From the NCBI GenBank assembly GCA_018136815.1, contig CM030937.1, positions 1,932,660-1,978,086 of the forward strand: 45,427 nucleotides of DNA, read 5' to 3'. The notes beneath the pieces are model-generated. The model worked only from the letters and a program-made list of their open reading frames with translations. It was not told the DNA's origin and ran no database searches. A program made the translations under genes and the position numbers. The number at the start of each line of letters is the position of its first letter. Position 1 is the first letter of the stretch. Of this stretch, positions 1 to 9,981 are shown piece after piece. This DNA is from Isochrysis galbana. Its lineage: Eukaryota > Haptophyta > Isochrysidales > Isochrysidaceae.

Positions 1-1
1 T

Positions 2-1849
2 GTTCTCGCCTTCGTCGCCGCCGGCCTTGCGTTCCGGTCCCTCGTCGACGTTGCCGAGCTGCTTCGCGATATGTTCGCGTGGACGCGCGCGCGTGTCGCG
101 CCGCAAGACCACGCCCTCGCAGAGTCGATGGGCCAGATCGCGTCGCTTGTGAAAGGATTCGTCGTGTTTGTCGTGGACATGCTGGCCAGCTACGACACAC
201 GCTGGGGTGGAGCCAAGCAGGTGCTGCAGCAGCTTGAGAATGAGGCCAACAAGACGGAAGTCATGGGTGCCATTCTGGAGGTCTTGCGCGACTTCTTCCC
301 TCAAAATCCCTTGCTCAAGTCTGACGATCTGCTGCGGTGGGCCGATGACCTCACCGTCGGGCAGGGCGCAATGGGCTCGGAGCTCGACATCCGTGGTTCT
401 GTTAGCTTCGCAGTTGGTTGGGCACGCGATGCTTGGGAGAAGCGGCCCGAGAACCTGGACTCGGCGCTACTCGACTGGCTTAGGCCAGGCCAGCTGCTAT
501 CGGCCTGGAAGACGACAGGCACCCACGGCTCCGGCGTCGCCATCTTTGTCGTTTGGCTCCTAGTCCAGCTCTTCTATGCTTTGTACTTTGTGCTATCGCT
601 CGGCTTCTCCACCATCGTGTTCCTCACCATGACCGTCTACATGCTCTCCGCAGAACCAGACGCTGTTACGCGTGTAATCGCGACCTTCGTGCCACGGGCG
701 AGCGACGCAATGGTGCTGGACCTGCAGGACACGGTCGAGGCTGCCCTCATCATCCCCTTCAATGCTGCCGCACGCAACACTTGCATCTCCTTGTTGCTAT
801 TCCGTGTCCTTGGAGTGCCTTACGCACACCTGGGTGCAACGCTCTCGATGGTGCTGTCCCTCTTCCCTCTGATCCCCCCATGCATGGCATGCGTGCCGTG
901 GGTGGTGGGGCTTGTCTCCACGGGCGAGACATTTACCGCATGCATACTGCTGATCCTAATGATGGTGCTCTTTTGGATGAGCGATATGACGGCCGAACGG
1001 CGGCTACTTGAGCAGGTGGGCGTCTCCCTGTACGTCAACGGCTTCTCTCTTGTGCTAGGGGTGTACATGTTTGGGCTGCAAGGAGTCCTCTTCGGCCCAT
1101 TGCTGGTTTGCGGCGTGAAGCGCATCTATGAATACACCGGCGCAATCATCCAGCAACAGGCCGAGCTCCGCCCGAGCGTCTCCTGTCACGAGTCTGAGGG
1201 CGAAGCAGAAGCAGAGACAGAGCTTGAACTGCCAGCCAACACCACGGACTCGAAATCGGGGACGGAGAGGACATGGGGCGAGAACACGATCCCTTTTCTC
1301 GAGCAGCGTACCACCTCCCTTGGCAGCCAGGTGGACCGTGAGACGTCTGATGACCGGCGCGGCTCGATCGAGATCATTTCACGCGAGGTGCTTAATACCA
1401 TGCGCCGCCTTCCCTTCTTCTCGCCGCCTTCGCGGTCGAATGCCGTGCCGCAACGCGCGGCGGCGCCCCTGGCTCCACCATCGTATCACCAGAGCTTGAC
1501 GCCTCTATTCGATGTTTGTGTGCGACGTCATGGCGACTTCGACCAGCAGGTGCGCGTCGCCATTCGGGTCGAACAACCGTGGTGCGAGTTTTTGCGCTCT
1601 GTTGAGGAGCGGCTTCGCAACGCAAGTCTGCTTCTCGCGGCGGACAGAGTGGTAGGCATGCGGTGCGGTGCCATTATTGTTGCGAGTACGAGCGATCTCC
1701 GGCATGGCGAAGTGCTTGACGCCATTATTGAGAGCAGTTCCAGCGTTGAAAGTCCCGACGACAAAGGCACGGAGACGGGGAAGAGCGTCCTAGACACGCC
1801 CAACACGAGGCACTCGCGATTGAGAGACCCGCTGATCAACGGCTCTTGA
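2..1849 (+). CDS. TMEM245-like membrane protein, 5' partial
   Basis: The frame is open from base 2, so the gene runs in from outside the window. The first in-window ATG (base 71) is internal. About 615 codons are visible, without an intron. Counting from that ATG, long hydrophobic stretches lie near residues 154-194, 236-283, 287-306 and 321-354. The last one holds GVLFGPLLVCGVKRIYEYTG, which matches the conserved C-terminal membrane core of TMEM245 and the related AI-2E transporter family (UPF0118). A polar, Ser/Glu-rich cytosolic tail of about 230 residues follows. It includes a short globular-looking stretch (near DVCVRRHGDFDQQVRVAIR). Family function is poorly defined; these are multi-span permease-like proteins. 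The family call rests on membrane topology and the core motif read by eye. The tail is longer than I would expect and may be lineage-specific. Confidence 0.7.
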   Translation, partial: VLAFVAAGLAFRSLVDVAELLRDMFAWTRARVAPQDHALAESMGQIASLVKGFVVFVVDMLASYDTRWGGAKQVLQQLENEANKTEVMGAILEVLRDFFPQNPLLKSDDLLRWADDLTVGQGAMGSELDIRGSVSFAVGWARDAWEKRPENLDSALLDWLRPGQLLSAWKTTGTHGSGVAIFVVWLLVQLFYALYFVLSLGFSTIVFLTMTVYMLSAEPDAVTRVIATFVPRASDAMVLDLQDTVEAALIIPFNAAARNTCISLLLFRVLGVPYAHLGATLSMVLSLFPLIPPCMACVPWVVGLVSTGETFTACILLILMMVLFWMSDMTAERRLLEQVGVSLYVNGFSLVLGVYMFGLQGVLFGPLLVCGVKRIYEYTGAIIQQQAELRPSVSCHESEGEAEAETELELPANTTDSKSGTERTWGENTIPFLEQRTTSLGSQVDRETSDDRRGSIEIISREVLNTMRRLPFFSPPSRSNAVPQRAAAPLAPPSYHQSLTPLFDVCVRRHGDFDQQVRVAIRVEQPWCEFLRSVEERLRNASLLLAADRVVGMRCGAIIVASTSDLRHGEVLDAIIESSSSVESPDDKGTETGKSVLDTPNTRHSRLRDPLINGS

Positions 1850-2719
1850 TGACGTGTATGTCTTGTGGCCATCGTCTGCAGCGGTCCATCATTGAAACTA
1901 TTGAGGAGAATGGATGCTAGCTCTGTTTGTGGCACCAAGAATCCTACGTCTCTCCTACAAAGAGCTCGAGGAAAGCACTGGCTTGCGGGCTCATGGGCGG
2001 TGGGCGGACGCGCGCATTCGCTGCACTTGCTCCAATCATCACAACGGTGGCACCTCGAAATGAGTGTCAAGTACGTGCGCTAGCCCTTCCAAAGCAAACC
2101 GTTCACCAGCAACCATTAGCTCTTTGTCAACCGTTTCAAACGTATATTTGTGTGAAAGGTAAATTGGTGTGCATGGGAATAGGCGTCTGTCAAACAACTC
2201 AACAAGCTATCAACAAGCGTCCGAACAAGGAAACGCTAGTTACTTTTCTGATTTCCTCACGGCTGCTGAATTCGTTGATTCGTAATTAGTCTCAATATAA
2301 ATAATTGCTCTTATCTGTTTGAAATTTGCAAAGTGCTTCATTGCCGTTGAATAATGACGGAGGTGTTGCGCCGCCCTTGCCGGCGTAGACTCCCGGGTTT
2401 CGGAATGCATCCTGGCGACTCCTGAGGAATCGCTTGCCTTTTGCTTTGAAGCAAACGGCGTTGAAACTGCGTGAAGTCTTCTGAAGACGTCGCCATCCGC
2501 CCGGCGTGCTGGCCATGGGCGTGCAAGGGCGGACGTCGGCAGTCTGACGCCCACATGCCACGCATGGTTGCATTCTTCAACTTGAGCAGGCATGGTTGCG
2601 TTCTTCCACTCGGGCGGCGGATATGGTTGCAATCTTCAACTCCAGCGGGTCGATTGTCCAAGTTGAGGCGCAAAAATAGACGGGAGGAGTGCTCCATCGT
2701 CAATTCGAGAGGAGCTCAG
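1850..2719. other. intergenic, no gene seen
   Basis: Open frames here lack ATG starts or sit antisense with no recognisable motif. The only structure is a degenerate short tandem repeat at 2563-2641. The right edge abuts the 3' tail of a minus-strand LINE copy. Confidence 0.6.
2563..2641. repeat. degenerate tandem repeat, about 29-bp period
   Basis: Three imperfect copies of a unit beginning ATGGTTGCATTCTTCAACT start near 2563, 2591 and 2622. Spacers between the 20-bp cores are GC-rich. No coding role is evident. Confidence 0.6.
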
Positions 2720-2851
2720 GCAAGTGTCGCATTCGCGAATCGACACTCGTTAGGCTTCTCTTCCTCGTCGTCGTTCGGTATTTATCGTTATAATTCGCTG
2801 CTTTCTCTCGTCCTCGGTCAAACGCTTCGCTTGGACGCATAGGATCTTGGG
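2720..2851 (-). repeat. LINE/SINE-like 3' tail, copy A
   Basis: This sequence of about 130 bp starts CCCAAGATCC on the minus strand and ends with a near-palindrome, TGTCG-ATTCGCGAAT-GCGACA. Similar copies lie at 20398-20531 (minus) and 36938-37074 (plus), each in a different context. The terminal stem is a plausible recognition structure for reverse transcription. Confidence 0.7.
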
Positions 2852-3058
2852 AGGTGCGGGAGATTGGAACCAGTCCCAACCTAGGGACCGTGCCGTGTTG
2901 CGCACCCTTAGATGCCAACCATCATTGTAGTGGTGCAGTTCTTGCGCGTAAAGAATGTGGATTCCTCCTAATCTCGCTTGCGCTAGAGTAGATGCTAACT
3001 TGTATTTAGCTCCATTCAGGTTGTATGTTGCAATCTTTACGTCGTGGCTACTCACCAT
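2750..3058 (-). pseudogene. LINE ORF2 fragment, APE-type endonuclease N-terminus
   Basis: The first ATG (3058) lies inside the end of ORF1, giving an 11-nt overlap. The protein begins MVSSHDVKIATYNLNGAKYK and continues to YAQELHHYNDGW. The TYNLNG and QE motifs are the first two conserved blocks of the exonuclease-endonuclease-phosphatase fold used by LINE endonucleases. Only about 70 residues follow the family. From about 2851 the frame runs into the shared 3' tail and stops at 2750. The catalytic Asp/His blocks and the whole reverse transcriptase are absent, so it cannot be active. Confidence 0.7.
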
Positions 3059-4706
3059 GGCGGTATAAGCAGCTGACACCGTTTACACAGTACCCTGGAT
3101 ACGCTTTATTAGGCTTGAGATTGCATTTTACCATACATACTTGCTTGCCCGTCTTGGGATCTTTCGCCCAACATCCTGGGATGTCATGGCTAGATGAGCA
3201 TTGAACGATTTGCCGCCCTTTCAGGCGGTTGTTCTTGCATTCGCCGGCCATGAAACGACGGCATGGTGCCGCCGCTTCGAGCCCCATCAGGGCTCGATAA
3301 TCCATGGCGTTGCTTGCCGCACGTTGCTTCTTGCGCTGCTCCGCTTTCGCCATGTCTTGCTCGCAAGTACATTGGCGAAAGCTCACTTGATTTTTGCGAG
3401 GGAAAGATATGGCCCATGGCTTGTCGTAGCCTTTGCATCCTCCCGGGGCGCCGTGTATGGCGATCTCCCCCTCAGGGGTTACGCATTCGACCGAGGAGCG
3501 GACAGCGTAGTCCAGATTGAAACTCTCCCCGTCGTCGAGGGTCACGAGAATGTTCCTAGGGAAGCGGTGTCCTAGGGCGGATGTGTCCGTGTAGACATAG
3601 AAGTGCCAGATCGGGCGTTTGCCCGATTCTACTTTGGTGATCCCCTCGAGGGTGGTCTTGGCGCGCTGTTGGTTGCCCCTGAGCACGTGGAAGCCTTCAC
3701 GCTCCAGCGCGCTAGCCAGGTGGCGGGTCTTGGTCTTGTATGCCTTGACCGGGTCAAAAATGCGAAAGACGATATACGTTGCCACCTCCTTTAGAGAGGA
3801 TCGGATCGCGCTCGACTTGCGAGGGGCTGAATCGGCCAATGCCCCATAGGTGATCGCAAACTCGTGCGGGACGCCCGATAGGGTGGCTTGGATTTTGTCG
3901 CCGTACGCGGCCTTGAATTGTTCGTGGGCGTCGTCATCGACGTAGAATATCCAAGGACCTTTGCGGCCTTTGTCCATCCCATCGGGGGTAGCATCCAAGC
4001 CTTCCAACTTGGAGAGAAGAAACTTCATATAGGTAGCTATGTCCTCGCTCTTGATGTCCTTCTTGTCCTCCGCTAGCTGTGCTAGCTGAATGTAGAATGG
4101 AGTATCCTCCGGTTCTTCCTCCTCATCTTGACCATGAGGGGGAGAAGCGAATTGTGTGGCTATGGGTGGAGTCGGCTTTGGGTCCGACTGTGGGTCCGCT
4201 CGCTTACGCGAGGGCGGCTGGGGCTGTTGGGAAGATGGAGGTGGAGCTTGCCTTGCTTCATGGGGGTGCTTTCCTTTGGGGCCGGCCGCCTCAGCGTATG
4301 ACTTCTGTGCATTGTTGTTCAGAGGGTTGGAAGCCGTAAAGGCCCCAAGAATTGTTTGTTGTGTGTAGTGCCCGCCCACGAGGGGTGCACTGCTGGTAGG
4401 AGTTGCCACCATGGGGGTGGCAGCCAGGCTGCCACCCACCATGGGGAGTCCTTGATGGGCCAACAGGCCAGTGGGGGCAGGCGGCAGAGCCAGAGTCTGG
4501 CCCTGCTGGTCTGCAGGGAACAGGGCCCTCCCTGTTCCCTGCTTCTGCGCCTGGTGGGGAGGCGAGGGTGGGAGGATCATATCGACGTCGCTGTGAGTCA
4601 GTGGGGCGGCCTGCGAGCGCTTCGGCTCCGGCGGCTTGGGGCGGCCCCTGTGGGGCGTCGTGACGGCGGGAGGCTGGGGATCGGGAGCGGTCGGCGCGCG
4701 CTCCAT
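3048..4706 (-). CDS. LINE ORF1 protein with C-terminal CCCH-like zinc fingers
   Basis: An intact 552-residue ORF starts at an ATG about 23 bases from the element's 5' end. The N-terminal half is rich in Pro, Gln and Ala (starting MERAPTAPDPQPP). A globular middle part follows from about residue 200. The C-terminus (about 480-552) has two CCCH-like arrangements: C-x7-C-x13-C-x3-H, then C-x10-C-x5-C-x3-H just before the stop. ORF1 proteins of LINEs bind the element RNA, and zinc knuckles or CCCH fingers do this in several clades; RNA binding here is inferred. A second copy (34652-36198) is similar along its length but frameshifted, so copy A is the better reference. No cellular domain was recognised. 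Confidence 0.75.
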   Translation of the reverse strand: MERAPTAPDPQPPAVTTPHRGRPKPPEPKRSQAAPLTHSDVDMILPPSPPHQAQKQGTGRALFPADQQGQTLALPPAPTGLLAHQGLPMVGGSLAATPMVATPTSSAPLVGGHYTQQTILGAFTASNPLNNNAQKSYAEAAGPKGKHPHEARQAPPPSSQQPQPPSRKRADPQSDPKPTPPIATQFASPPHGQDEEEEPEDTPFYIQLAQLAEDKKDIKSEDIATYMKFLLSKLEGLDATPDGMDKGRKGPWIFYVDDDAHEQFKAAYGDKIQATLSGVPHEFAITYGALADSAPRKSSAIRSSLKEVATYIVFRIFDPVKAYKTKTRHLASALEREGFHVLRGNQQRAKTTLEGITKVESGKRPIWHFYVYTDTSALGHRFPRNILVTLDDGESFNLDYAVRSSVECVTPEGEIAIHGAPGGCKGYDKPWAISFPRKNQVSFRQCTCEQDMAKAEQRKKQRAASNAMDYRALMGLEAAAPCRRFMAGECKNNRLKGRQIVQCSSSHDIPGCWAKDPKTGKQVCMVKCNLKPNKAYPGYCVNGVSCLYRHGE

Positions 4707-4729
4707 CGCTCGAACTATAACAATAGTTT

Positions 4730-5529
4730 GTGTGACAAAATAAGGGAAGCCTCGCCTCCAGTTGCACCTTCTTATTCCTCCCTCTCCACCGCCACCCTCC
4801 GTCGGACGTCGTCGAGCACGGACATGCGCATGCGCTCTTTGGCCCGGGCATCGTGGGCAGCCTTAGTCCTTAGTGTAGCCGTGTAGCCTCCCTGGCACCC
4901 CCCTTAGGTGGTGCCGCATGCTTCTTTGCGGCCGCAGGAGCCATCGGCGCCGGCGCGTGCTGGGTGCGAAGCTCTGCTCGCTGCGAAGCTCTATAGCCTC
5001 TAGGATCGAGTATAGTGAACTGGTGGTGTTTCGGTGATGCGCATCCATACAGATGCTACATTTTTGGCACTGCGCTGTGTAACAACAGTCCCACCCCTTT
5101 TTTCTTGGGTGCGCCGAGCCAGCCGCCCTCCCCCCCCCCCCCCCCCTCTTATTATAGCTCCCCCCTCTTATTTATAGATTTGGTCCTTGTGAGGGACTTG
5201 GCAGTCGTCTCGCCTCACCCACGTCGCCGCCGTCGCGCGGCGCTGGAGAGAGAGGAGGAGGGGGAGGGGGGGGGGGAGGGAGGAGAGAAAGGGAGAGAGA
5301 GAGAGAAGGTAGAGAGAGGGAGAGGGGGAGGGGGAGAGAGAGAGGGAGAGGAGAGGCGGGGAGAGAGCCCGAGAGGGAGAGGAGAGGAGAAGAGAGAGAG
5401 TGTACTACTAGTGAGAGAGAGAGAGGGGGGGGGGAGGGAGGGAGGGAGAGGGAGGAAGGGAGAGAGAGAGGGAGAAGGAAAGAGAGAGGGAGAAGAAAGA
5501 GAAGAGAGCGGTGGCGTGCATCTGTCGCG
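4730..5529. other. intergenic, promoter region of the RRM gene
   Basis: No gene is seen. A C-run lies at about 5131-5147. From about 5243 the plus strand becomes almost pure purine up to the start codon at 5530. Confidence 0.6.
5243..5510 (+). repeat. GA-rich polypurine tract before an ATG
   Basis: About 270 bases are almost only G and A (GAGAGAGG-type) on the coding strand and end about 20 bases before the RBM34-like start codon. Long SLSLS/ERERE open frames on both strands are artefacts of this repeat. Similar tracts precede other genes in the window, so it may be promoter or 5' UTR. Confidence 0.75.
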
Positions 5530-6963
5530 ATGAGCAGCGTGCTTGCCACTCTCGCGGGCGCGCCAGCTGACGCGGCGGCCGCGGCGCTCTTTTCGGCACC
5601 ACCGCTCGAGTACGCACCACAGGGCCCACCCAAGCGAGCGGCTTCCCTTCCTCCAACTGAGGAGGGGGAGGCTCTTCCATCGAAGAAGCGGAGGTGGGAG
5701 CCAAAGCCAGAGAAGCTTGCCGCAAGGGCTGCAGCTGTCGAGGCGGCCGCCAAGGCCGCCGCACTACTCGGCATTAAGTCCGATCCAACCGCGATCAAGA
5801 AGGAAAACATGCGTGCTCGAGCAGCCGCTAGGGCAGCGATCGTTGAAGGCGCGCACCGGGAGGAGAGCACGAACCGAGACAAGCTGAAGAAGGGGGCCAA
5901 AAGCGCCAAAGCGGCCGCTCCAGCAGCGGCCGGAGCGGGCTCCTCGGGCGGGTTAGAAGACGGAGCATCTGATGTTGAAGATATAGCTGAGCTTGAGCGC
6001 CTCGCGCGCACCGTCTTTGTCGGCAATGTGCCTCCCGACACTCGCCGCGGCGCCTTGTCCAAACATTTCACACAGTATGGACGCGTCGAGAGCGTGCGCA
6101 TACGCTCGGTAGCCTCGTCGAACTTCAAAATGGCGCAGCGCGCTGCTGTGATCAAGAGGGCTATCGACACATCCGTGCGCGACGCGGTGAACGCCTACAT
6201 CGTGTTCGCGGAAGAGTCTGCCGTCGCCCGAGCCATCGCTAGCAATGGGCAGATTGCCTTTGGTCGCCACCTGCGCATCGATCGGGCCGAAATACGCAAG
6301 CGCGCCGCCTCTGGGGGAGGAGACATGGCTGGAGCAGTAGAGACTGCCTCCAAGGCTGCCGCACACAAACGCTCTGTCTTCTTGGGTAATCTCGCCTTTG
6401 ATACTCAAGAAGAGACACTTTGGGACGCATTTGGAAAATTTGGGGCAATTGAATACGTCCGCCTTGTACGCGACCCGCATACGCAGCACGGGAAGGGCTT
6501 CGGTTACGTTTGTTTTAAGGAGCGAGGCCCCGTCGAATCAGCGCTCTCTTTGCACGAGACCAAGTTCAACGGCCGGACCCTACGGGTATTTCGGTGTAAA
6601 AACGAGGGAAGTGCTGCTGCCGCCGCCAACGGTGGCAAGGGCAGCCCACGCGGCATCGTCAACGGTGGTATAGGGGGGCGTAAAGGAGCGGGTGGAACCG
6701 GGGTGGACTGGAAGAATCGCCCCGCCGCCTCTTTGCGCTTGCAGCTAGCGGCTAGTGCTAAGGCCAGGAAGAAGGCCAAAGGCGGCAGTGGAACAACACA
6801 GCACAAGGCCAAGAAGAAGGCCGGTGGGAATCGCAAGCTTGCCAAGGGGCAGAAAGCGAGCAAGCCGACCTTGACGCCAGCTCAGCTTGCACACATCAAG
6901 GCAAACAAGAATAAGGCCAAAGCAACGGCCAGGCGGATGTCTGGGGCGGGCGGTGAGAAATGA
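5530..6963 (+). CDS. nucleolar two-RRM protein, RBM34/Nop12 type
   Basis: This is a single-exon gene of 477 residues. Residues 1-155 are Ala/Lys-rich and charged, with a basic patch SKKRRWEPKPEK near 51-62 that could act as a nuclear signal. RRM1 spans about 160-255: RNP2-like TVFVGNVP, then an insertion with a helix, then AYIVFAEE as RNP1. RRM2 spans about 281-358: SVFLGNLAF and KGFGYVCF. The tail (about 395-477) is Lys-rich, typical of nucleolar proteins. The long loop in RRM1 and the two adjacent RRMs followed by a basic tail fit RBM34 and yeast Nop12, which act in pre-25S/28S rRNA maturation. The ATG at 5530 follows directly after the purine tract. Confidence 0.8.
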   Translation: MSSVLATLAGAPADAAAAALFSAPPLEYAPQGPPKRAASLPPTEEGEALPSKKRRWEPKPEKLAARAAAVEAAAKAAALLGIKSDPTAIKKENMRARAAARAAIVEGAHREESTNRDKLKKGAKSAKAAAPAAAGAGSSGGLEDGASDVEDIAELERLARTVFVGNVPPDTRRGALSKHFTQYGRVESVRIRSVASSNFKMAQRAAVIKRAIDTSVRDAVNAYIVFAEESAVARAIASNGQIAFGRHLRIDRAEIRKRAASGGGDMAGAVETASKAAAHKRSVFLGNLAFDTQEETLWDAFGKFGAIEYVRLVRDPHTQHGKGFGYVCFKERGPVESALSLHETKFNGRTLRVFRCKNEGSAAAAANGGKGSPRGIVNGGIGGRKGAGGTGVDWKNRPAASLRLQLAASAKARKKAKGGSGTTQHKAKKKAGGNRKLAKGQKASKPTLTPAQLAHIKANKNKAKATARRMSGAGGEK

Positions 6964-8462
6964 TGTGTACGACTCAACAATGTCTTCTGTTGATGAAGAA
7001 GGCATGACCTAAGGCATAAGATTATCTTAGGCCCGTCCCCAAGTGTTGGTAGCTGTGGTGGTATGGGTGGAGCTGTGGATCATAGCAAGGAATTGTATGA
7101 ACAAGGGGAGTGGGGAGGGACGAGGAGGAGCTGGGGGACATCGGGTACGGGCACGCGTATGAACAGGGGGCGGCGGGGCAGCTGCTGGCGGATCAAGAGG
7201 GTGCAACCTCAGGTTTGGTTGTTTTTTCGGCAACTACCCCTTCGTGAACGGTATAAGTTCTACTTTCAGGACCCCCTCACTAAAGTACAAAAGTGCAGGT
7301 TTCAGGTGGTAATCTGACGAGCCAGCACCGTATGTATGTGCGCAGCAGCAGTTGAAAGAGAAGTTGCGTTCCGTCAAAAGAGGGCCAGGTGGTAATTTTG
7401 TTTTCACTCAGAATGCTTGTTTTTTTTTGAGACAAGGACGCGGCGCGTGCACATAGCAACTCCCCCCCCCCCCCCCCCACGGTAACCAAGCGGATTTTTT
7501 CTACGCAGCATATTTTCACAACAAAACGAGGAGTGGTCGCGCGCACCAACGCTCCGCTGCGCATCGCGTGCCGCGCACTGACGCTCATCGAGCTGCGGCC
7601 TGCGCATCACCAACCCCATCGGCGCGCCCCCGGCTTCAGCCCGTCAGCGTCTCCGAACTCGTCTCCTCAGCCGCGCCTGCCGCCGGCATGCCTCCCTCCC
7701 CATTGCCCTCAGGCCCTATGGGCCATCACAATTCGTCAGGGCCACGCGGCCCATGGGTGGGCGTGGCAGGGGAGGAGTGGAGAAGGGGGGGGGGCTCGTG
7801 CCCCCCCATGGGCGAACTAAGTACAAACTTAGTAGATCCGACTGTTGGTGTAAACATGATGGGGTGGGACCAAATGAACAAATGAACGCTTCTCGCCTAC
7901 CGCCCAGGGCCGGCGACCGACGAGACGAGCGACCTGCCCGCGCTTACCGCTTACATCTTACATAATGATATCGTTGCGAGGGAAGGAAGAGGAAGGTGGA
8001 AGATGGGATGCAATGTAAGAGATTTCTAGTAGTGAAAAAGTGTGACGGTGAGCGGTGACCGGGCGCAACACGGAACTTGGATCGCTTGGCTCCCTCTCCT
8101 TATCCCGCTATAGGCATGGATGCGGATGCTTGGGCTAATATGACGGGTAGATGATAGCGATGACGGGCGGAAGCGAAAGGTGTCCTGGCGCAAGTAGTGA
8201 AGTAGTCATGACGCGGGTTTGGTCGCTGCCTGCCTTGCATCGTACACGTACGAGCCGGGTGGTGCGTGGGTGCGTGTGCATGGGGCGCTAGCTGTCGTTC
8301 TTACGCGCGTCTCAGAGCACCAATGCAACGCACCTGCCAACAAGCCAAGCCTCCACACACCGCTGTGGTAGCACATACATGCAATGCCCAACCATATGTC
8401 ATCTGGCACCATTTGCATGTCGATCGACACAGCATGCACACACACGCACGCATGCACGCACG
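6964..8462. other. intergenic, repeats only
   Basis: This stretch holds one copy of a dispersed repeat of about 70 bp (7194-7265), a T-run and C-run near 7421-7480, and an alternating purine-pyrimidine stretch near 8437-8462 (CATGCACACACACGCACGC type). A possible short ATG ORF at 7687 (PPSPLPSGPMGHHNSSG) has no recognised homology and is not called. Confidence 0.55.
7194..7265 (+). repeat. dispersed repeat of about 70 bp, copy 1
   Basis: The core GTGCAACCTCAGGTTTGGTT is followed by TCGGCAACT and GGTATAAGTTCTACTT. A close copy lies at 29571-29640 on the same strand and a weaker one at 10269-10325. Copy 2 opens with the palindrome GAGGTTGCAACCTC. Confidence 0.7.
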
Positions 8463-9832
8463 TCAGTCAACGGATGAGGTCGCAATAGTGCCCTTGCCAC
8501 GGCGTTGCCGTCTTGCCCTTTCCAGCATCACCGCAGCTACTCCCCCCTCTTCAATCTTGTGGGCTGTGGCGAGATAGTTGTTCCACCGATCGAGCGCAAG
8601 TGGCCCCCACTCGTTGGCCTGCGAAGGATACTCGACAGTTGCAAACCAGAAGAACACGGCCGCCTCAAGCCAGGTCAGCGGCTCTGATGCTGCAGCCTCT
8701 CCTTGCAGCTCTTCTAGCGTTGGGCCCATCTGTTCTGTCGCTACGAATCCCTGAATGGCAGGCGAGGCAGCGCCGTTGTGCTTCAATGACCCCGCGCCGC
8801 GAAGTGCACTCATGTACGCCTTGAGAAACAAATCAACGTTCCTCCGCGAGGCCTCAGTGGAAGGCAACCCCGTCCGGAAAATTTTGTGCAGATCATACCC
8901 CCGATAGTGCGCCCCCGCAAGCTCAAAGTCGATGAATTGCACTTGTGTGTCGTCCGCGGAACTCATTACATTGCTCGGCTTCAAGTCTCCGTGGCCATAT
9001 ATTACAGGTAGATCGAGCGCATCAACACATCGGCGCATCCGATCCACTGCCCCCCTGATCTCCACGACCGAAATTCCAGGGGGGAGGCTTTCGGGTGCAC
9101 GGTCGATTCGCTCAAGCATCCGGGCCATGAAGCGCCACAGTGCTATCGGATCATCGGTCAGGGCAACACTCGGACTGTCACCCAAAGAAATCTGATCACA
9201 CAGCGGCAGAGAATGCAATTTGGCTAGTCTGGTGGCAATCGCGCAGATCAGCCTGTCTGAACCTGCGGCGTGTACTTCCATCTCAGTGAGGTCGCGCATG
9301 CCGTCCATGTAGTGCGTAATCAGACCATCCTCACACCGGAACAAGACGCGAGGCCCAAGACCCGCGTCCGACGCGGCGAGATCGCCCACGCCCCTCTGAG
9401 GGTGGTAGGGAGGCATGGTCAAACGATCAGGGCTATCCGTGCGGACTCGGGTGCGCCACGGGCATGCATCCACAAAGACAGGGCGCCGTTCCCGTCGCAG
9501 CGCAGTACCTCTGCGGGCGACAGCCTGAGTTTTGCGAGCGGAGAGAAGAGCTTGACGACGACAATTCTCTCTCCACCGATCTGCTGCTCTCTGGCCATCT
9601 CGACGAGGTAGACGGCGTTGCAGAAGCCTGAGGTCAGCTGAGTGACTCTCTCGGGGGAAGAAGCGACGCCGGCCGCCTGAAGCACGCATGAGAGCTCTGG
9701 AGGCTCGCTCGAGCGCTGCGCAGGCTGTGGTGGACCGCAGCGTGGAAGAGAGCACCGTTGGCTGATCAGCTGTGTGCGCGGCGGTGCGAGCAGGCCGGAG
9801 ACGGCGGCGAGAAAGAGGAGGAGGGAACCCAT
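8463..9832 (-). CDS. choline/ethanolamine kinase-like protein, two exons
   Basis: Exon 1 is 9832-9509 (108 residues) and exon 2 is 9395-8463 (310 residues plus stop). They are separated by a 113-nt intron, GTACTG...CCTCAG, in phase 0. The joined protein has 418 residues. Residues 1-18 are hydrophobic (MGSLLLFLAAVSGLL) and look like a signal peptide. Residues 66-76 (LTSGFCNAVYL) match the nucleotide-binding opening of the choline kinase fold and VVVKLF the lysine strand. Residues 242-250 are GHGDLKPSN, the Brenner-type catalytic loop. Residues 263-276 (IDFELAGAHYRGYD) carry the metal-binding Asp and the family's IDFEY..YNYRGFD block. The splice choice restores family spacing between VKLF and GLGPRV. 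Members phosphorylate choline or ethanolamine with ATP; substrate is not decidable here. The signal peptide is odd for this normally cytosolic family. Confidence 0.72.
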
Positions 9833-9940
9833 GGTTTGAGCGGCAAGGTGTGTAGCGCCACACGGAGGATGTCGAGGATCAAGAGAAAAAACGGGGGAGA
9901 GAGAGAGAGAAAAGAAAGACCCCCGCCACCGCCATCGTCG

Positions 9941-9981
<41 letters not shown>

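Larger units (their letters stand above)
2720..4729 (-). mobile_element. LINE copy A, ORF1 intact, ORF2 internally deleted
   Basis: On the minus strand this element has a 5' end AAACTATTGTTATAGTT (4729 downward), an ATG for ORF1 about 23 bases later, complete ORF1, the first part of an APE-type endonuclease ORF2, and then a 3' tail of about 130 bp. The 5' end is shared base for base with copies at 36221 (minus) and 20640 (plus), while flanks differ, so it is the true element start. The reverse transcriptase is missing. Endonuclease coding joins the tail near 2851, so the copy is non-autonomous. Confidence 0.75.

Noticed and set aside
9396-9424. A 29-nt GT-AG intron in the choline kinase-like gene
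   Set aside because: A donor at 9508 (GAG|GTACTG) with the same acceptor gives a 113-nt intron and restores the family spacing between VVVKLF and GLGPRV. The 29-nt option leaves extra non-family residues.
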